From contig NZ_FNIF01000004.1 in assembly GCF_900103825.1 (NCBI RefSeq), forward strand, positions 248,001 to 312,000: a DNA stretch of 64,000 nt, written 5' to 3'. This DNA is from Paenibacillus sp. yr247 (GTDB taxonomy: Bacteria; Bacillota; Bacilli; Paenibacillales; NBRC-103111). A model generated the notes under the pieces. The model was given only the letters and a program-made list of their open reading frames with translations, did not search any database and was not told where the DNA came from. The position numbers were made by a program, and so were the translations under genes. This document shows positions 16,541 through 25,628 of this stretch, in pieces (position 1 is the stretch's first letter; each line of letters starts with the position of its first letter).

Positions 16541-17168
16541 TTACCTCCAATGGTTGGATTGCCAGTTAATTTCATTCAAAACTCTTCTTACTTCCCTCAC
16601 TTTATTCACATCAACCGGTTCGTTCACTTTAAGGTTAGTTCTAACACCCGTGCCAAGGTGGACACAAGGCACATGCGTAGCATGCACGAAAGACTTCAAT
16701 CTTTCAGTTATGAGTCCGCTTCCTGCCATTATTTGAAGCTCATGGCCTTGCGTTAGGGTAATCAGTCGTTTTATTTTTTCCACGGCTTGAAGCGCGCTTA
16801 CGGCTCCGCCTGAAGTCAAAATTGATCGAATTTGATTGTATCCAAGTAATGTCATAAGTGCCTCTTCTTGAGAGGGGACTTCGTCAAATGCCCTGTGAAA
16901 CGTTACTGGTAACGGAGTGGCTTCGAGGAGTGTTTCAAGCGATCATTTTTTGAATATCATCCTTTAGCATGTGAAAGGATCGGCTATGCGGCCGAATCAT
17001 GACATGTACTGGAATCTTTATAGAAGCAGCAACCTTTTGGACCAAAACCATACTTGGAGTTACGCCTCCCTCATGCCGGTTAGCTATCAGCTCAATTCGG
17101 TCTGCACCGCCAGATTCAGCGTTTAACGCGTCTTCCAAAGTTGTTGCAATCACTTCTAACAACACCAT
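16541..17168 (-). pseudogene. cutC: cutC with internal deletion and frame break
   Basis: Two frames together spell a CutC-family protein. Codons from 17168 give MVLLEVIATTLEDALNAESG...IRPHSRSFHMLKDDIQKMIA, then stop. A +1 frame resumes within a few bases at ETLLEATPLPVTFHRAFDE and runs to NEINWQSNHWR at 16541. The family normally has about 35 more residues between these parts, including the ADG(I/V) strand of the barrel. A deletion of roughly 100 bases that also shifted the frame is the simplest explanation. The TIM barrel cannot be complete, so loss of function is likely. Confidence 0.8.
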
Positions 17169-17173
17169 ATCCC

Positions 17174-17350
17174 TTAAAACCTGCCTTTCATTGTATTACA
17201 CACAATGCTCCCAGAAGACAGTTCAACAGCTAAGAGCGCCAAAATTAGGGCCTTCCATGAAGTAGGTACAACGTTATTCTCCGATCCTATGAGCCAACCA
17301 TTTCCATCTACTGTAGCATAATCCGCGCAAGACAAAAACTCCTTAATCAT
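17174..17350 (-). CDS. 58-codon ORF, possible gene remnant
   Basis: An open frame of 58 codons that stops 6 bases before cutC. It reads protein-like (ADYATVDGNGWLIGSENN, then SWKALILALLAVELSSG). The only in-frame ATG lies in the loop of the terminator hairpin at 17338-17361 and has no ribosome binding site. I read it as the C-terminal remnant of a gene lost next to cutC rather than a working small gene. The family is not recognised. Confidence 0.3.
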   Translation of the reverse strand: MIKEFLSCADYATVDGNGWLIGSENNVVPTSWKALILALLAVELSSGSIVCNTMKGRF

Positions 17351-17361
17351 GGATTAAGGAG
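17334..17361 (-). terminator. Intrinsic terminator
   Basis: Perfect 10-bp arms CTCCTTAATC and GATTAAGGAG with a 3-base loop, followed on the minus strand by TTTTTG. Confidence 0.75.
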
Positions 17362-17393
17362 AAATGGATGAAAGAAGTTTGTTAATGATTAAT

Positions 17394-17555
17394 TTAAGTA
17401 GCAACCAGTTGTTGTTGATGTTGTTGTTGAACTTCAACAAGTTCTAGGTTTGAGAAAAAACGGCTTAGCTTCATCATTTTCTCCGTTGCTGCTAATTTAG
17501 GAAGCGGCTTGCACATAGACTTTCCTTTGTAACATACGATAAATAACAAATTCAT
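17394..17555 (-). CDS. Possible 53-aa small protein
   Basis: A short ORF starting at ATG 17555 immediately after AGGTG (spacing is tight; an earlier in-frame ATG lies at 17582). The product has a hydrophobic start (NLLFIVCYKG), a basic middle and a Gln/His-rich end (VEVQQQHQQQLVAT). No family recognised. A strong terminator 32 bases after the stop favours a real transcript. The gap upstream holds a cre-like palindrome. Coding status is uncertain. Confidence 0.4.
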   Translation of the reverse strand: MNLLFIVCYKGKSMCKPLPKLAATEKMMKLSRFFSNLELVEVQQQHQQQLVAT

Positions 17556-17582
17556 CACCTGTCTTTCATTGAAATCTAACAT

Positions 17583-17882
17583 GTTAATACATATTTGATC
17601 ACATCTTCATTTTCACTTCATTAAAATCTAAATTTTCAGAATACATTTGATTTAAGAATTGAAAATGCTTTCAATGGAAACTAACTAGTCAGAATACCTG
17701 AAGAAGGGTGATGATTGCATAAATGATTACCCCAATACGGCTGTCGGATTGATGAACTGTCTAATGTTTAGTGCATTCCTATGAATCAGTTTCTTTACGG
17801 TATGTTGGTCTATTAAATTCCTCTAATTCCGACTCATTCGTGCTTCTAAATATCCTAACATATAAAGCTCCTATATAATACG
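17583..17882. other. AT-rich intergenic region with cre-like site
   Basis: About 300 bases with no supported gene. The only clear element is the palindrome TGAAAATGCTTTCA at 17660-17673, which matches the CcpA catabolite-responsive consensus at 12 of 14 positions but lacks the central CG. Confidence 0.4.
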
Positions 17883-17883
17883 A

Positions 17884-17911
17884 AAGACCCCCTCTAATTA
17901 GAGGGGGTCTT
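17884..17911. terminator. Perfect-palindrome terminator of the deoxynucleoside kinase gene
   Basis: 14-bp arms AAGACCCCCTCTAA and TTAGAGGGGGTCTT with no extra loop bases, just after the kinase stop. The minus strand continues TCGTATT, so the T tract is short. Confidence 0.7.
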
Positions 17912-17916
17912 CCGTA

Positions 17917-18573
17917 TTAAACGATGGCTAATTCTGAAAGCTTGGAACGTACCTTATCAATTAATACTAAGGCATCTTCTGCACGGTTCACAACATCAAC
18001 ACGGTCCATATCAACTATCAACACTTCGGACGCATGATAATGATTCATGACCCAGTCATCATAGCCTGACCAAAGCTGCCGATAATAATCAACCAATGAT
18101 TGGTCTTGCTCGAAGCTGCGTCCTCTTAGCCCGATGCGATGCAAAACAGTCTCGAAAGAAGCTTTTAGATAAACCATTAGGTCCGGCGCTTTCTTAGGAA
18201 GCTCAGCAAGCTCAGACATCATATTGTCGGCAAGCCCTTCGTAGACATCGAATTCCAGCTGTGAAATACGGCCTAACTCCCGATTGACTTTCGCAAAGTA
18301 CCAGTCCTCGTAAATACTTCTATCCAGTACATTTCGATTATGTACTAACGCTTGTTTTATCGCCCTAAATCTAGTATTCAGGAAGTGTAATTGCAGCAGA
18401 AACGGATATCGCTTCTTCTCAATTTCTTCCGGAGATGCCGTGTAAAACAGCGGTAATATCGGATTATCATCTACACTCTCATAAAAAACGCTCGAATTAA
18501 GTTCTTGTCCAAGCAAAGTGGATACAGATGTTTTACCGAGACCGATCATTCCCCCAACCACAATCACAGCCAT
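17917..18573 (-). CDS. Deoxynucleoside kinase (dGK/dAK/dCK type)
   Basis: A 218-residue cytosolic kinase that phosphorylates deoxynucleosides for salvage. P-loop GGMIGLGKTS is at about 7-16. ESVDDNPILPLFY is a substrate-site region, DRSIYEDWYF carries the catalytic Asp/Arg, and RGRSFEQDQS matches the arginine lid. Bacillales usually have two tandem paralogues (dgk and dck/dak); only one is here, and I cannot tell the base specificity. Ribosome binding site AGAAGGAG lies upstream of the ATG. Confidence 0.88.
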   Translation of the reverse strand: MAVIVVGGMIGLGKTSVSTLLGQELNSSVFYESVDDNPILPLFYTASPEEIEKKRYPFLLQLHFLNTRFRAIKQALVHNRNVLDRSIYEDWYFAKVNRELGRISQLEFDVYEGLADNMMSELAELPKKAPDLMVYLKASFETVLHRIGLRGRSFEQDQSLVDYYRQLWSGYDDWVMNHYHASEVLIVDMDRVDVVNRAEDALVLIDKVRSKLSELAIV

Positions 18574-18681
18574 TTACCCCTTTCTCCTTCTACCCAATCA
18601 TAATTTACCTACAGTCAATTCTTACAAAGCTTCCCTATTATACAAGGAATTCATAGTGGTGGGAACCCTATTTTTTTACCT

Positions 18682-19752
18682 TTACCTATCGCCTTCTTCT
18701 CGTGTAATCCGCTCGATCACAGCATGAAGATCTTCTGGCCTAAGCAATTCTACTGGAGATACGCCTTTTTCGAAGTGTAAATAATCGCCTTCAATCAGAA
18801 TGACGTACCGTTCGCCTTGTCTGGCAATATGGACTTTACGCCCATAATCGGCTAGCTGGGCTTTTACACTAATATGGTCAAGCTTGATGCGCATTTCCAG
18901 ATCTGGTTTCTGCTCCACCAAATAATTAGCGGCATCGATGACCTGAGTCGGTGTCCACTTCTCTTGGAGTTCTCGCTTTTCACTGGCTGCCCAGATTTCC
19001 AGATCCTTTTCTTCCTGCTCACGTTCCTCAGGCTTATGCTCATAGTCTCTTTCCAGCTGCTGCTGAACGAGTCCCAGCACTTGATGATGCAAGATTTCCG
19101 GCATCGACTGCTCATATTCTACATATTTTAGGAAATCCTCAAAGTAACGAGCATGTGAGGCTTGATGAATTTTGAGCTCTGCGGGCTCTAACATGCCTTC
19201 CTCGGGCATAAACGGATATTGGATCGATTTCATGTTTTTCGCATTAATCGCCATTTCCACTTGATTCAATAAGCTCTTTTCGTCTGTAATTCGTGCAATT
19301 TTCGGCTCAAAATCACATTTCAGAATAAAGACAAAAGGATCATCGAAATATTGATTGAGCCTCGCACTTGCGACAATAAAAGCGCCGCCCCTGACCGCAC
19401 TTGTATTCAAATAAGCATTCAAGAGCTCGTCACTGACATTAAGAAAGTCCTGCTTGTTCTCAGCAAAGCGCAGACGCGCGAATACATTGTAATTCGGATT
19501 GCTTTCTAATTCGAAGCCTGGCTCCGTGATGAAACGTCCTATCTTCGTCGGCACCTGCTCAGCTCTTGGATTTCGCTCCACTTTACGTTTAGCAATACGT
19601 GCGAATTCACCATCCAGAAACTGCTGTAATGCGCTGTCTTCGTAATCGGTCTCATCTAGAGTTTGATAATGGCGATAATTTTTAGAGGATGCTATATCAG
19701 CACCTTCACCTTGGATCACAAAAAATGAGATATATTGAACTGCGAATTTCAT
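18682..19752 (-). CDS. DUF3900-like protein
   Basis: A 356-residue soluble acidic protein with no membrane segment or signal. The N-terminal half (KFAVQYISFFVIQGEG, then EFARIAKRKVERNPRAEQVP) resembles DUF3900 proteins of Bacillales. The C-terminal half has a charged helical stretch (EQEEKDLEIWAASEKRELQE) and then a beta-rich end. Function unknown. The start is ATG 19752, 7 bases after GGGAGAGG; the frame also extends six codons to a TTG. It is monocistronic as far as I can see. Confidence 0.7.
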   Translation of the reverse strand: MKFAVQYISFFVIQGEGADIASSKNYRHYQTLDETDYEDSALQQFLDGEFARIAKRKVERNPRAEQVPTKIGRFITEPGFELESNPNYNVFARLRFAENKQDFLNVSDELLNAYLNTSAVRGGAFIVASARLNQYFDDPFVFILKCDFEPKIARITDEKSLLNQVEMAINAKNMKSIQYPFMPEEGMLEPAELKIHQASHARYFEDFLKYVEYEQSMPEILHHQVLGLVQQQLERDYEHKPEEREQEEKDLEIWAASEKRELQEKWTPTQVIDAANYLVEQKPDLEMRIKLDHISVKAQLADYGRKVHIARQGERYVILIEGDYLHFEKGVSPVELLRPEDLHAVIERITREEGDR

Positions 19753-19920
19753 GCTGCCTCTCCCTGTCAATCGTATTAAAAATAGGACAACTTTGATTGT
19801 ACTTGGTCTAAAACCGAAACGCCAGAAAAAAATATGAACAGGTTTGTGATTGTTTATTTGTTCATGCTGTCACTAGTAATAAGTGCTACTTCATCAAAAT
19901 AATAAGACAGAGGTGTGAAG

Positions 19921-20151
19921 ATGATTTACGGAACCAAACTACTCGATACAGATATAGAGATTTTCATTGCAGCTCTTACAAAAACACCTGTCTACGTTTG
20001 GTCGTTAGACCCCTTTGGTGTTTATTATCAGGTAAATTCGGGTTTTATCGTGAAATATACACCTGATGAAGTACGAATTCTCAGTGAGAAAGACGCCACA
20101 ACCACACAATGGTATTCTAGAGAAACGAATGAATTTAGTATCAGTTTTTAA
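19921..20151 (+). CDS. Hypothetical 76-aa protein
   Basis: A small soluble protein with no recognised motif (IYGTKLLDTDIEIFIAALTK, then TPVYVWSLDPFGVYYQVNSG). AGAGGTG lies 5 bases before ATG 19921; a GTG two codons upstream overlaps that site. A terminator follows 8 bases after the stop. The amino-acid pattern looks like a small alpha/beta fold, but I cannot assign it. Presence of clean start and stop signals makes it a credible gene. Confidence 0.6.
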   Translation: MIYGTKLLDTDIEIFIAALTKTPVYVWSLDPFGVYYQVNSGFIVKYTPDEVRILSEKDATTTQWYSRETNEFSISF

Positions 20152-20158
20152 AATGAAG

Positions 20159-20196
20159 AAACCGCCAGTTCCTGTTTATCAGGTCTGGCGGTTTTT
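20159..20196. terminator. Bidirectional terminator
   Basis: AAACCGCCAG and CTGGCGG arms with an inner CCTG/CAGG pair, flanked by a T run on the right. It lies between the 76-aa gene and the convergent PAS kinase gene. Confidence 0.85.
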
Positions 20197-20206
20197 ACGT
20201 TCAATA

Positions 20207-22456
20207 TTACGACATTTCCATTTTTTCCTGACCACTAGGCTGCGTCGGCAAAAACACATCAATGACGGTTCCTTCTCCGAAATGGCTCTGAATCGTCATG
20301 GTTCCTTTGTGCGCTTCGACGATTTTGAAACACATCATAAGACCGAGTCCGGTCCCCTTTTCCTTCGTTGTATAGAAAGGTTCCCCTAACTGCTTCAGAC
20401 GCTCCTCTGGAATTCCGCATCCATTATCCTCGGTCCTGATCCTTATTAAATCGCTCCTCTGCAGGGAAACGGTCATTTTAATCAGCCCATCCTTCAGGAT
20501 CGCTTCCATCGCATTTTTGACCAAGTTAATAAATAATTGCTTCAGATGCATCTCTGAACAAACTAACTTCGGAATTTCAGACTCAAACTCGAGTAACAGC
20601 TGCACATCACAAAGCACAGCCTGCGTATCAAGCAGCGCAATAACCGATTGTAAAATATCTTTCAAATCACTCTTTTTGTAATGAATCGCTTCTGGCTTGG
20701 CAATGACGAGAAATTCACTGACGATGAAATTAATCCGATCTAATTCGGACAGCATAATGTTAAAATAGTGCTGCTTCCCCTTCATATCGTTCTGCAGCAG
20801 CTGCAGAAAGCCGCGGAGTGACGTAAGGGGATTCCTGATTTCATGAGCAAGCCCCGCGGCTAACTGACCCGCGACGGAAAGTTTATCCGATTTGCGCAAC
20901 AATTCTTCCGTTCGTTTTCGCTCAGTAATATCACGCGTGATACCGGCGAATCCAATAATCTCGCCCCTCTCATTCTTGATTGGCGTCTTCGTCACACTAA
21001 CGTGCACAAGCTTCCCATCTTTACGAAGTCGTACAGTCTCTAACCCTGAGATTTTCTTACTTGCTTTCAGCATGTCATATATTTCTTGTCGCTGCTCTTC
21101 CAGAAAGTCTGGGTAAATGGGCAATGGCTGGTTCAGAAGCTCATCTTGATTCCAACCTAATATTTGCTCATACGCCGCATTGACAGACATCACTCTAAAA
21201 CTCGGATCAAGTACACAGATGGCATCTGTTGTATTGCTAATAAAAGATTCCAGCAGCTCCTTCGTTTCTCTGAGCTCTGTTTCCATTCGTTTACGTTCCG
21301 TAATGTCTACACATGAACCGATCACTTCAATCACACGGCCATTTTCAAATATGGGACGTAAGGAAGTCAAGTACGTAATTCCACGGAATGTGGCTTCATA
21401 CATGACATTTTCTTCACCGTTCCATGCCTTGCGGTAAGACTTATCAATACTGACGGCCATATAGTATGGCCAAATTTCATATAAGCCGTTGCCAATGATA
21501 TGCGATGGCTTGTAACCGAGTCGATAGAGAAGCTCACCGTCACATAAAGTGTGAATGAATTTCCCTCGCATTTTCCTGAACTTCATTGTCATCCCTTGTT
21601 GTCTTCGAACCGTGTCATGAAGATCCTGCTGAGCAACTCTTAGTGACTCACGGTCTTTGTTATGCTGGGTGATATCCCTCGCGATAATATAAACGCCTTC
21701 GATCGTCCCATTCACGATAATTGGCACATTTTTCAAGCCTAGTTCAATCATTTCGCCATTCTTGTGCGTAACCTGAAGCATATAATTATCCGTTTGCCAA
21801 ATGACGTTATCAGATGAGCCATGTTCTTGATTCTTCTGTCCCCAGAAATGGTTGATGGACTGATCCAACATATCCATCTCCGTAAAGCCCAAAATCCGTT
21901 CCATGGCAGGGTTCACACTTTTGATCAAACCGTTTAAATCACAGGTTAGAATTCCAGCAGGATTGTGCTCGATTAGCGACTTATATCGCTGCTCACTCTC
22001 AACAAGTTTTCGTTCCATATCGGATTTTCGCGACGATAGATCTCGAATCTGAGAAATATAATAAAGGGGTTCGTTGTTTGCATCTCTGATTATTGAAACC
22101 ACGCATTCAACCCATATGATTGTCCCGTCTTTCTGTTTCATTCTTTTTTCAATCTGAATAGTACGCATTTCACCGGCCAACAATTGTCCTATTAGTTCAG
22201 GCAGTTTAACGGTATCTTCGGGTAAAAAAATATCAGTTATTTCGGTATATACTAATTCTTCTTCCGAGTATCCTGTAATGGCACTTAGACTGCTGTTCAC
22301 CCTCATCCACAGTCCACCCATTGAAATAAGTGCCATCCCAATTGTATTGAATTCGAAGACAGCTGCAAATGACGGTTCCGTTCTCGGAAGCAGACCTTGA
22401 ATATTGTCAGGATCTGCACTGTTGTTAATATCCAGCGGATTATTGACCATATTCAT
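20207..22456 (-). CDS. Multi-PAS sensor histidine kinase (sporulation-kinase type)
   Basis: A 749-residue soluble kinase without transmembrane segments. Four PAS modules can be followed: about 25-145, 150-270, 285-390 (divergent) and 395-515, each ending in a DIT- or DLSxRK-like PAC motif (for example AGITRDITERKRTEE). HisKA follows with the acceptor His in AAGLAHEIRNPLTSLRGFLQ. The GHKL domain shows NLVKNAMEA, EDNGCGIPEE and GTGLGLMMCF. The HEIRNPLT form and PAS repeats resemble KinA/KinE-type kinases that feed Spo0F, but no partner regulator is nearby. It is an orphan kinase here. Confidence 0.87.
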   Translation of the reverse strand: MNMVNNPLDINNSADPDNIQGLLPRTEPSFAAVFEFNTIGMALISMGGLWMRVNSSLSAITGYSEEELVYTEITDIFLPEDTVKLPELIGQLLAGEMRTIQIEKRMKQKDGTIIWVECVVSIIRDANNEPLYYISQIRDLSSRKSDMERKLVESEQRYKSLIEHNPAGILTCDLNGLIKSVNPAMERILGFTEMDMLDQSINHFWGQKNQEHGSSDNVIWQTDNYMLQVTHKNGEMIELGLKNVPIIVNGTIEGVYIIARDITQHNKDRESLRVAQQDLHDTVRRQQGMTMKFRKMRGKFIHTLCDGELLYRLGYKPSHIIGNGLYEIWPYYMAVSIDKSYRKAWNGEENVMYEATFRGITYLTSLRPIFENGRVIEVIGSCVDITERKRMETELRETKELLESFISNTTDAICVLDPSFRVMSVNAAYEQILGWNQDELLNQPLPIYPDFLEEQRQEIYDMLKASKKISGLETVRLRKDGKLVHVSVTKTPIKNERGEIIGFAGITRDITERKRTEELLRKSDKLSVAGQLAAGLAHEIRNPLTSLRGFLQLLQNDMKGKQHYFNIMLSELDRINFIVSEFLVIAKPEAIHYKKSDLKDILQSVIALLDTQAVLCDVQLLLEFESEIPKLVCSEMHLKQLFINLVKNAMEAILKDGLIKMTVSLQRSDLIRIRTEDNGCGIPEERLKQLGEPFYTTKEKGTGLGLMMCFKIVEAHKGTMTIQSHFGEGTVIDVFLPTQPSGQEKMEMS

Positions 22457-22580
22457 TCGTTATCTCCCATCTTAGAGATGCATTGGATGGCTTCCATCAC
22501 AGATAATTAAATTCGACGAATTGAAGATTATTCCTTCCATATGGAACTTTTGAACTTCAAATCGTTCACGAAATGTTCCC

Positions 22581-22611
22581 TTGAATTTCCTCGGTTATGT
22601 TAAAATATAAT
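22581..22611 (+). promoter_or_regulatory. Possible promoter of the phospholipase-like gene
   Basis: TTGAAT at 22581-22586 and TATAAT at 22606-22611. The 19-base spacer is longer than optimal, so the match is weak on the -35 side. Confidence 0.35.
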
Positions 22612-22655
22612 GGTTCTCACTACATCTTAATGCTTCGTATAAGGAGGATATCGGA

Positions 22656-23588
22656 TTGCCAAACACCTGGACACATCTCATTTTTGGACAAGAATTAATG
22701 AAACAATTGGATCATGCCAATATGCTGAATGATAAACAACTGAGGCAAGTCTTTTCACTGGGCTGCCAAGGACCAGATTTCTTGTTCTATCATAACTTCC
22801 TGCCTTGGAAAAAAGACAAGACACTAAATCAATTAGGAAGTCTTATGCATACGAAAATGTGCGGTCCGTTCTTGGAGGATTTACTTCGCCAAGTACAAGG
22901 CAGAGGGTTGTATAATCCGGCTGTTGTTTATGTGCTTGGATTCATCACACATCATATTCTTGATCGTCATATGCATCCCTACGTTTTTCATAAATCAGGC
23001 TTCAAGAAATGGGCTCACCAAAGATTCGAAATAATCATGGACACCCTCATTGTTCGTCGGAAGCTTGGGCTGCAGACGTGGAAAACTCCGGTTTGGAAAG
23101 AAATTTATGTTGGCGAAACGCTGCCGCTTGGTGTTGTTCCTGCCCTAGCCCACGCTGCTGCCAACCACTATCCTGAAACGGTATCGCATGTTACGGAGAA
23201 GGATTGGAACGATGCTTACTTCGACATGATTCGCGCACATCGCCTGTTTCACGATCCGAAAGGGATTAAACGAATCGTAACCCTCGGCAAAATATCGCCA
23301 TTTGTATATAGCAAACATCCGGCTCCGCTTGATTATTTAAACGAAGCCAGGACGGTTTGGAATTGTCCTACATCATTAGAAGAAACGTACATATACAGCA
23401 TATGGGACTTATGGGATATCGCTATGGAAGATGGCCAAACCGTCCTCCAAACAGCCATACAAGCGTTGCTTAGAGGTTCTGCTGCCGATTCTCAAGCATT
23501 TCATGATGTTCTCGGCAATCGCTCCTATGAAACAGGCAAAGCCTGTGACAGCGGATTGCAAATCACTCATGTCCAGCCTATGATTTAA
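22656..23588 (+). CDS. Zinc-dependent phospholipase C-like protein
   Basis: A 310-residue soluble protein of the zinc-dependent phospholipase C fold family common in Firmicutes. The N-terminus PNTWTHLIFGQELM and the metal-ligand pattern QGPDFLFYHNF, FITHHILDRHMHPYVF supply the His/Asp cluster. No signal peptide, so it is probably intracellular and its substrate is unknown. The start is TTG 22656, 8 bases after AAGGAGG. The stop overlaps that of the convergent M3 peptidase by four bases. Confidence 0.8.
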   Translation: MPNTWTHLIFGQELMKQLDHANMLNDKQLRQVFSLGCQGPDFLFYHNFLPWKKDKTLNQLGSLMHTKMCGPFLEDLLRQVQGRGLYNPAVVYVLGFITHHILDRHMHPYVFHKSGFKKWAHQRFEIIMDTLIVRRKLGLQTWKTPVWKEIYVGETLPLGVVPALAHAAANHYPETVSHVTEKDWNDAYFDMIRAHRLFHDPKGIKRIVTLGKISPFVYSKHPAPLDYLNEARTVWNCPTSLEETYIYSIWDLWDIAMEDGQTVLQTAIQALLRGSAADSQAFHDVLGNRSYETGKACDSGLQITHVQPMI

Positions 23589-25279
23589 AGCCTAGCATCA
23601 TCAATCTGCTCAAGCCAGGAATCGATATGGCCAATCACCGAAGCCACACAGCCATCTTTAAAAGGTGAAATCAGCTTAGCTACTTGGGTAAGCTCCGTGA
23701 AGTTCAGGCTTCCGCCTTGCTGACAAAGTCTTAAGTAATCTTGCCACGCTAACTCTGGATTTTCATTAGCCCGTTTCCAGAATTGAAACGCACACACTTG
23801 CGCAAGCGTGTAGTCGATGTAATAAAACGGGCTTTTGTAAATGTGCGCCTGCTGCTGCCAGAAGCCTCCTCTTTCCAAATAGTCATTATCCTCATACACG
23901 CGATGCGGCAAATATTTGCGCTCAACTTCGCGCCATACTAGCTTACGCTCTGCGGGTGTTAGATCCGGCTGCTCATAGATCCGATGTTGGAACTCATCTA
24001 CCGCAACACCGTAAGGAATGAATAAGAGTGATTCACTAAGATGCTTGAATTTGTATTTGTCAGTATCCTCCTCGAAGAACAACGACATCCAAGGCCAAGC
24101 GAGAAACTCCATGCTCATGGAATGGATTTCACAAGCTTCCAAGGTTGGAAATATGTATTCAGGCACTTGGAATTCTCGGCTGCTATAGCCCTGGAAAGCA
24201 TGACCTACTTCATGGGTTAAGACATCAATGTCACCTGATGTTCCATTAAAGTTAGAGAAAATGTACGGTGCTTTGTATGTACTAATATAAGAGCAATAAC
24301 CACCTACACGTTTTCCCTTCTTTGCTACTAGATCCATCAACCCGTTATCGATCATGAAGGTGAAGAACTCATTCGTTTCCGGTGAGAGCTCTGCATACAT
24401 CTTACGAGCTTGTTCCACAATCCAATCCGCATCACCTTTAGGCGTCGCATTCCCTGAAGCGAAGCCAAACTTGTCGTCATAATAATGCAGCGTATCTACA
24501 CCAATTCTAGCCTTCTGACGTTCTTTTAACTTGGATGCCGCTGGCACAATGTGTTCAAGAACTTGATTTCGAAATACGTCAACGTCTTTGGCATTATAAT
24601 CAGAGCGGTTTAAACGAGCATATGCGAGTTCAATAAAGTTATTATATCCGAGCTTCTTAGCTATGAGAGTACGAATTTTCACTAATTGGTCATATAATTC
24701 ATCCAATTTCACTTCATTCTCTATAAAAAATCTATATTTTACATCATTCGCTTCTTTGCGAACATTTCGGTCTGTTGATAATTGAAAAGGCACTAGTTGG
24801 GATAAATTTCGTTCTTCCCCTGCATAAACAAGCTTTGCAGAAGCAAGCAGCTTCGAATATTCACTGGCTAGTTTGTTTTCTTGCACGAGGTCTTCAACAA
24901 TTTCTGGCGAGAACGTTTTCAAAGATAATGAGGCAATCGTAAATAATTGCTTCCCCCATTTGACTTCTAGCTCAGATCGATAGGTGGAATCTATAAGTGC
25001 TTTATAAAACTTAGTGATAAGACCTTGATATAAAGGCTCGATTTCATCGATATACTCTTGTTCAGCTTTGTAAAACTCATCCGTCGTATCCACCGAATGA
25101 CGAATTCGCGCTATAGCCTCCATAGATTCCAGTTCACTTCGCAAGCTGACGATCATTTCCATCGCTTGGTCCTGCTCCTTGAATGAAGCTGCTTGCTTAA
25201 AACGTTCTAAAAGCTCTTTAAACTTAACTTCAAAAGCGCTAAAATCAGGTCGTACGTAATTGAATTCTTGAAATTTCAT
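23585..25279 (-). CDS. M3-family oligoendopeptidase
   Basis: A 564-residue cytosolic zinc metallopeptidase of the M3 (oligoendopeptidase F/PepF) family, which degrades short peptides. The zinc motif LTHEVGHAFQGY (HExxH) is present near 345, with the third ligand Glu in PTLEACEIHSMSMEF about 25 residues on. AAGGAG before ATG 25279 fixes the start; the frame is open 13 codons further but without a site. Length equals that of the 564-aa M3 oligoendopeptidases of Bacillales. The next gene upstream, on the same strand, is the YciI-like gene. Confidence 0.9.
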   Translation of the reverse strand: MKFQEFNYVRPDFSAFEVKFKELLERFKQAASFKEQDQAMEMIVSLRSELESMEAIARIRHSVDTTDEFYKAEQEYIDEIEPLYQGLITKFYKALIDSTYRSELEVKWGKQLFTIASLSLKTFSPEIVEDLVQENKLASEYSKLLASAKLVYAGEERNLSQLVPFQLSTDRNVRKEANDVKYRFFIENEVKLDELYDQLVKIRTLIAKKLGYNNFIELAYARLNRSDYNAKDVDVFRNQVLEHIVPAASKLKERQKARIGVDTLHYYDDKFGFASGNATPKGDADWIVEQARKMYAELSPETNEFFTFMIDNGLMDLVAKKGKRVGGYCSYISTYKAPYIFSNFNGTSGDIDVLTHEVGHAFQGYSSREFQVPEYIFPTLEACEIHSMSMEFLAWPWMSLFFEEDTDKYKFKHLSESLLFIPYGVAVDEFQHRIYEQPDLTPAERKLVWREVERKYLPHRVYEDNDYLERGGFWQQQAHIYKSPFYYIDYTLAQVCAFQFWKRANENPELAWQDYLRLCQQGGSLNFTELTQVAKLISPFKDGCVASVIGHIDSWLEQIDDARL

Positions 25280-25322
25280 TGGTTTCACTCCTTTGAATTT
25301 TCGCCAGAAAACCGGCATTAAT

Positions 25323-25628
25323 TTACATTACAGCAATACTATAAGGAAACAATTCGCTGGTCATTAGTTGATTGGCGACAGCTGGGTCTTGTTCCATGAT
25401 CAGTGTTGCTTCTAACTCATTATCCACCCTGAGGATAACAATGCCAAATGTTTTTTCATCAAAAGTTTGCGTTCTTCCTGCTAAAATAAGCTCTCCTACC
25501 TCTTTCAATTGTAAGAGGTATTGGAAGTGCTCTTCAACAATTTTCTCTTCTCTTTCTGTCCAAATGCTGCGGTCTAGAAAAGCAGGTCGTAAACGTAAGA
25601 CATATATAAATTCTTTTATGTCGCTCAT
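25323..25628 (-). CDS. YciI-family protein
   Basis: A 101-residue soluble protein with the YCII fold: [31 protein letters not shown] (the conserved His in a helix followed by the GxL(I)xAG loop), then FGIVILRV and [19 protein letters not shown]. The family forms ferredoxin-like dimers, and enzymatic roles are mostly unproven. Its ATG overlaps the ung stop by four bases, so it is translated in tandem with ung. Confidence 0.83.
   Translation of the reverse strand: MSDIKEFIYVLRLRPAFLDRSIWTEREEKIVEEHFQYLLQLKEVGELILAGRTQTFDEKTFGIVILRVDNELEATLIMEQDPAVANQLMTSELFPYSIAVM

Noticed and set aside
17394-17582. Earlier in-frame ATG (17582) as start of the 53-aa ORF
   Set aside because: No ribosome binding site precedes it, whereas AGGTG lies directly before the ATG at 17555.
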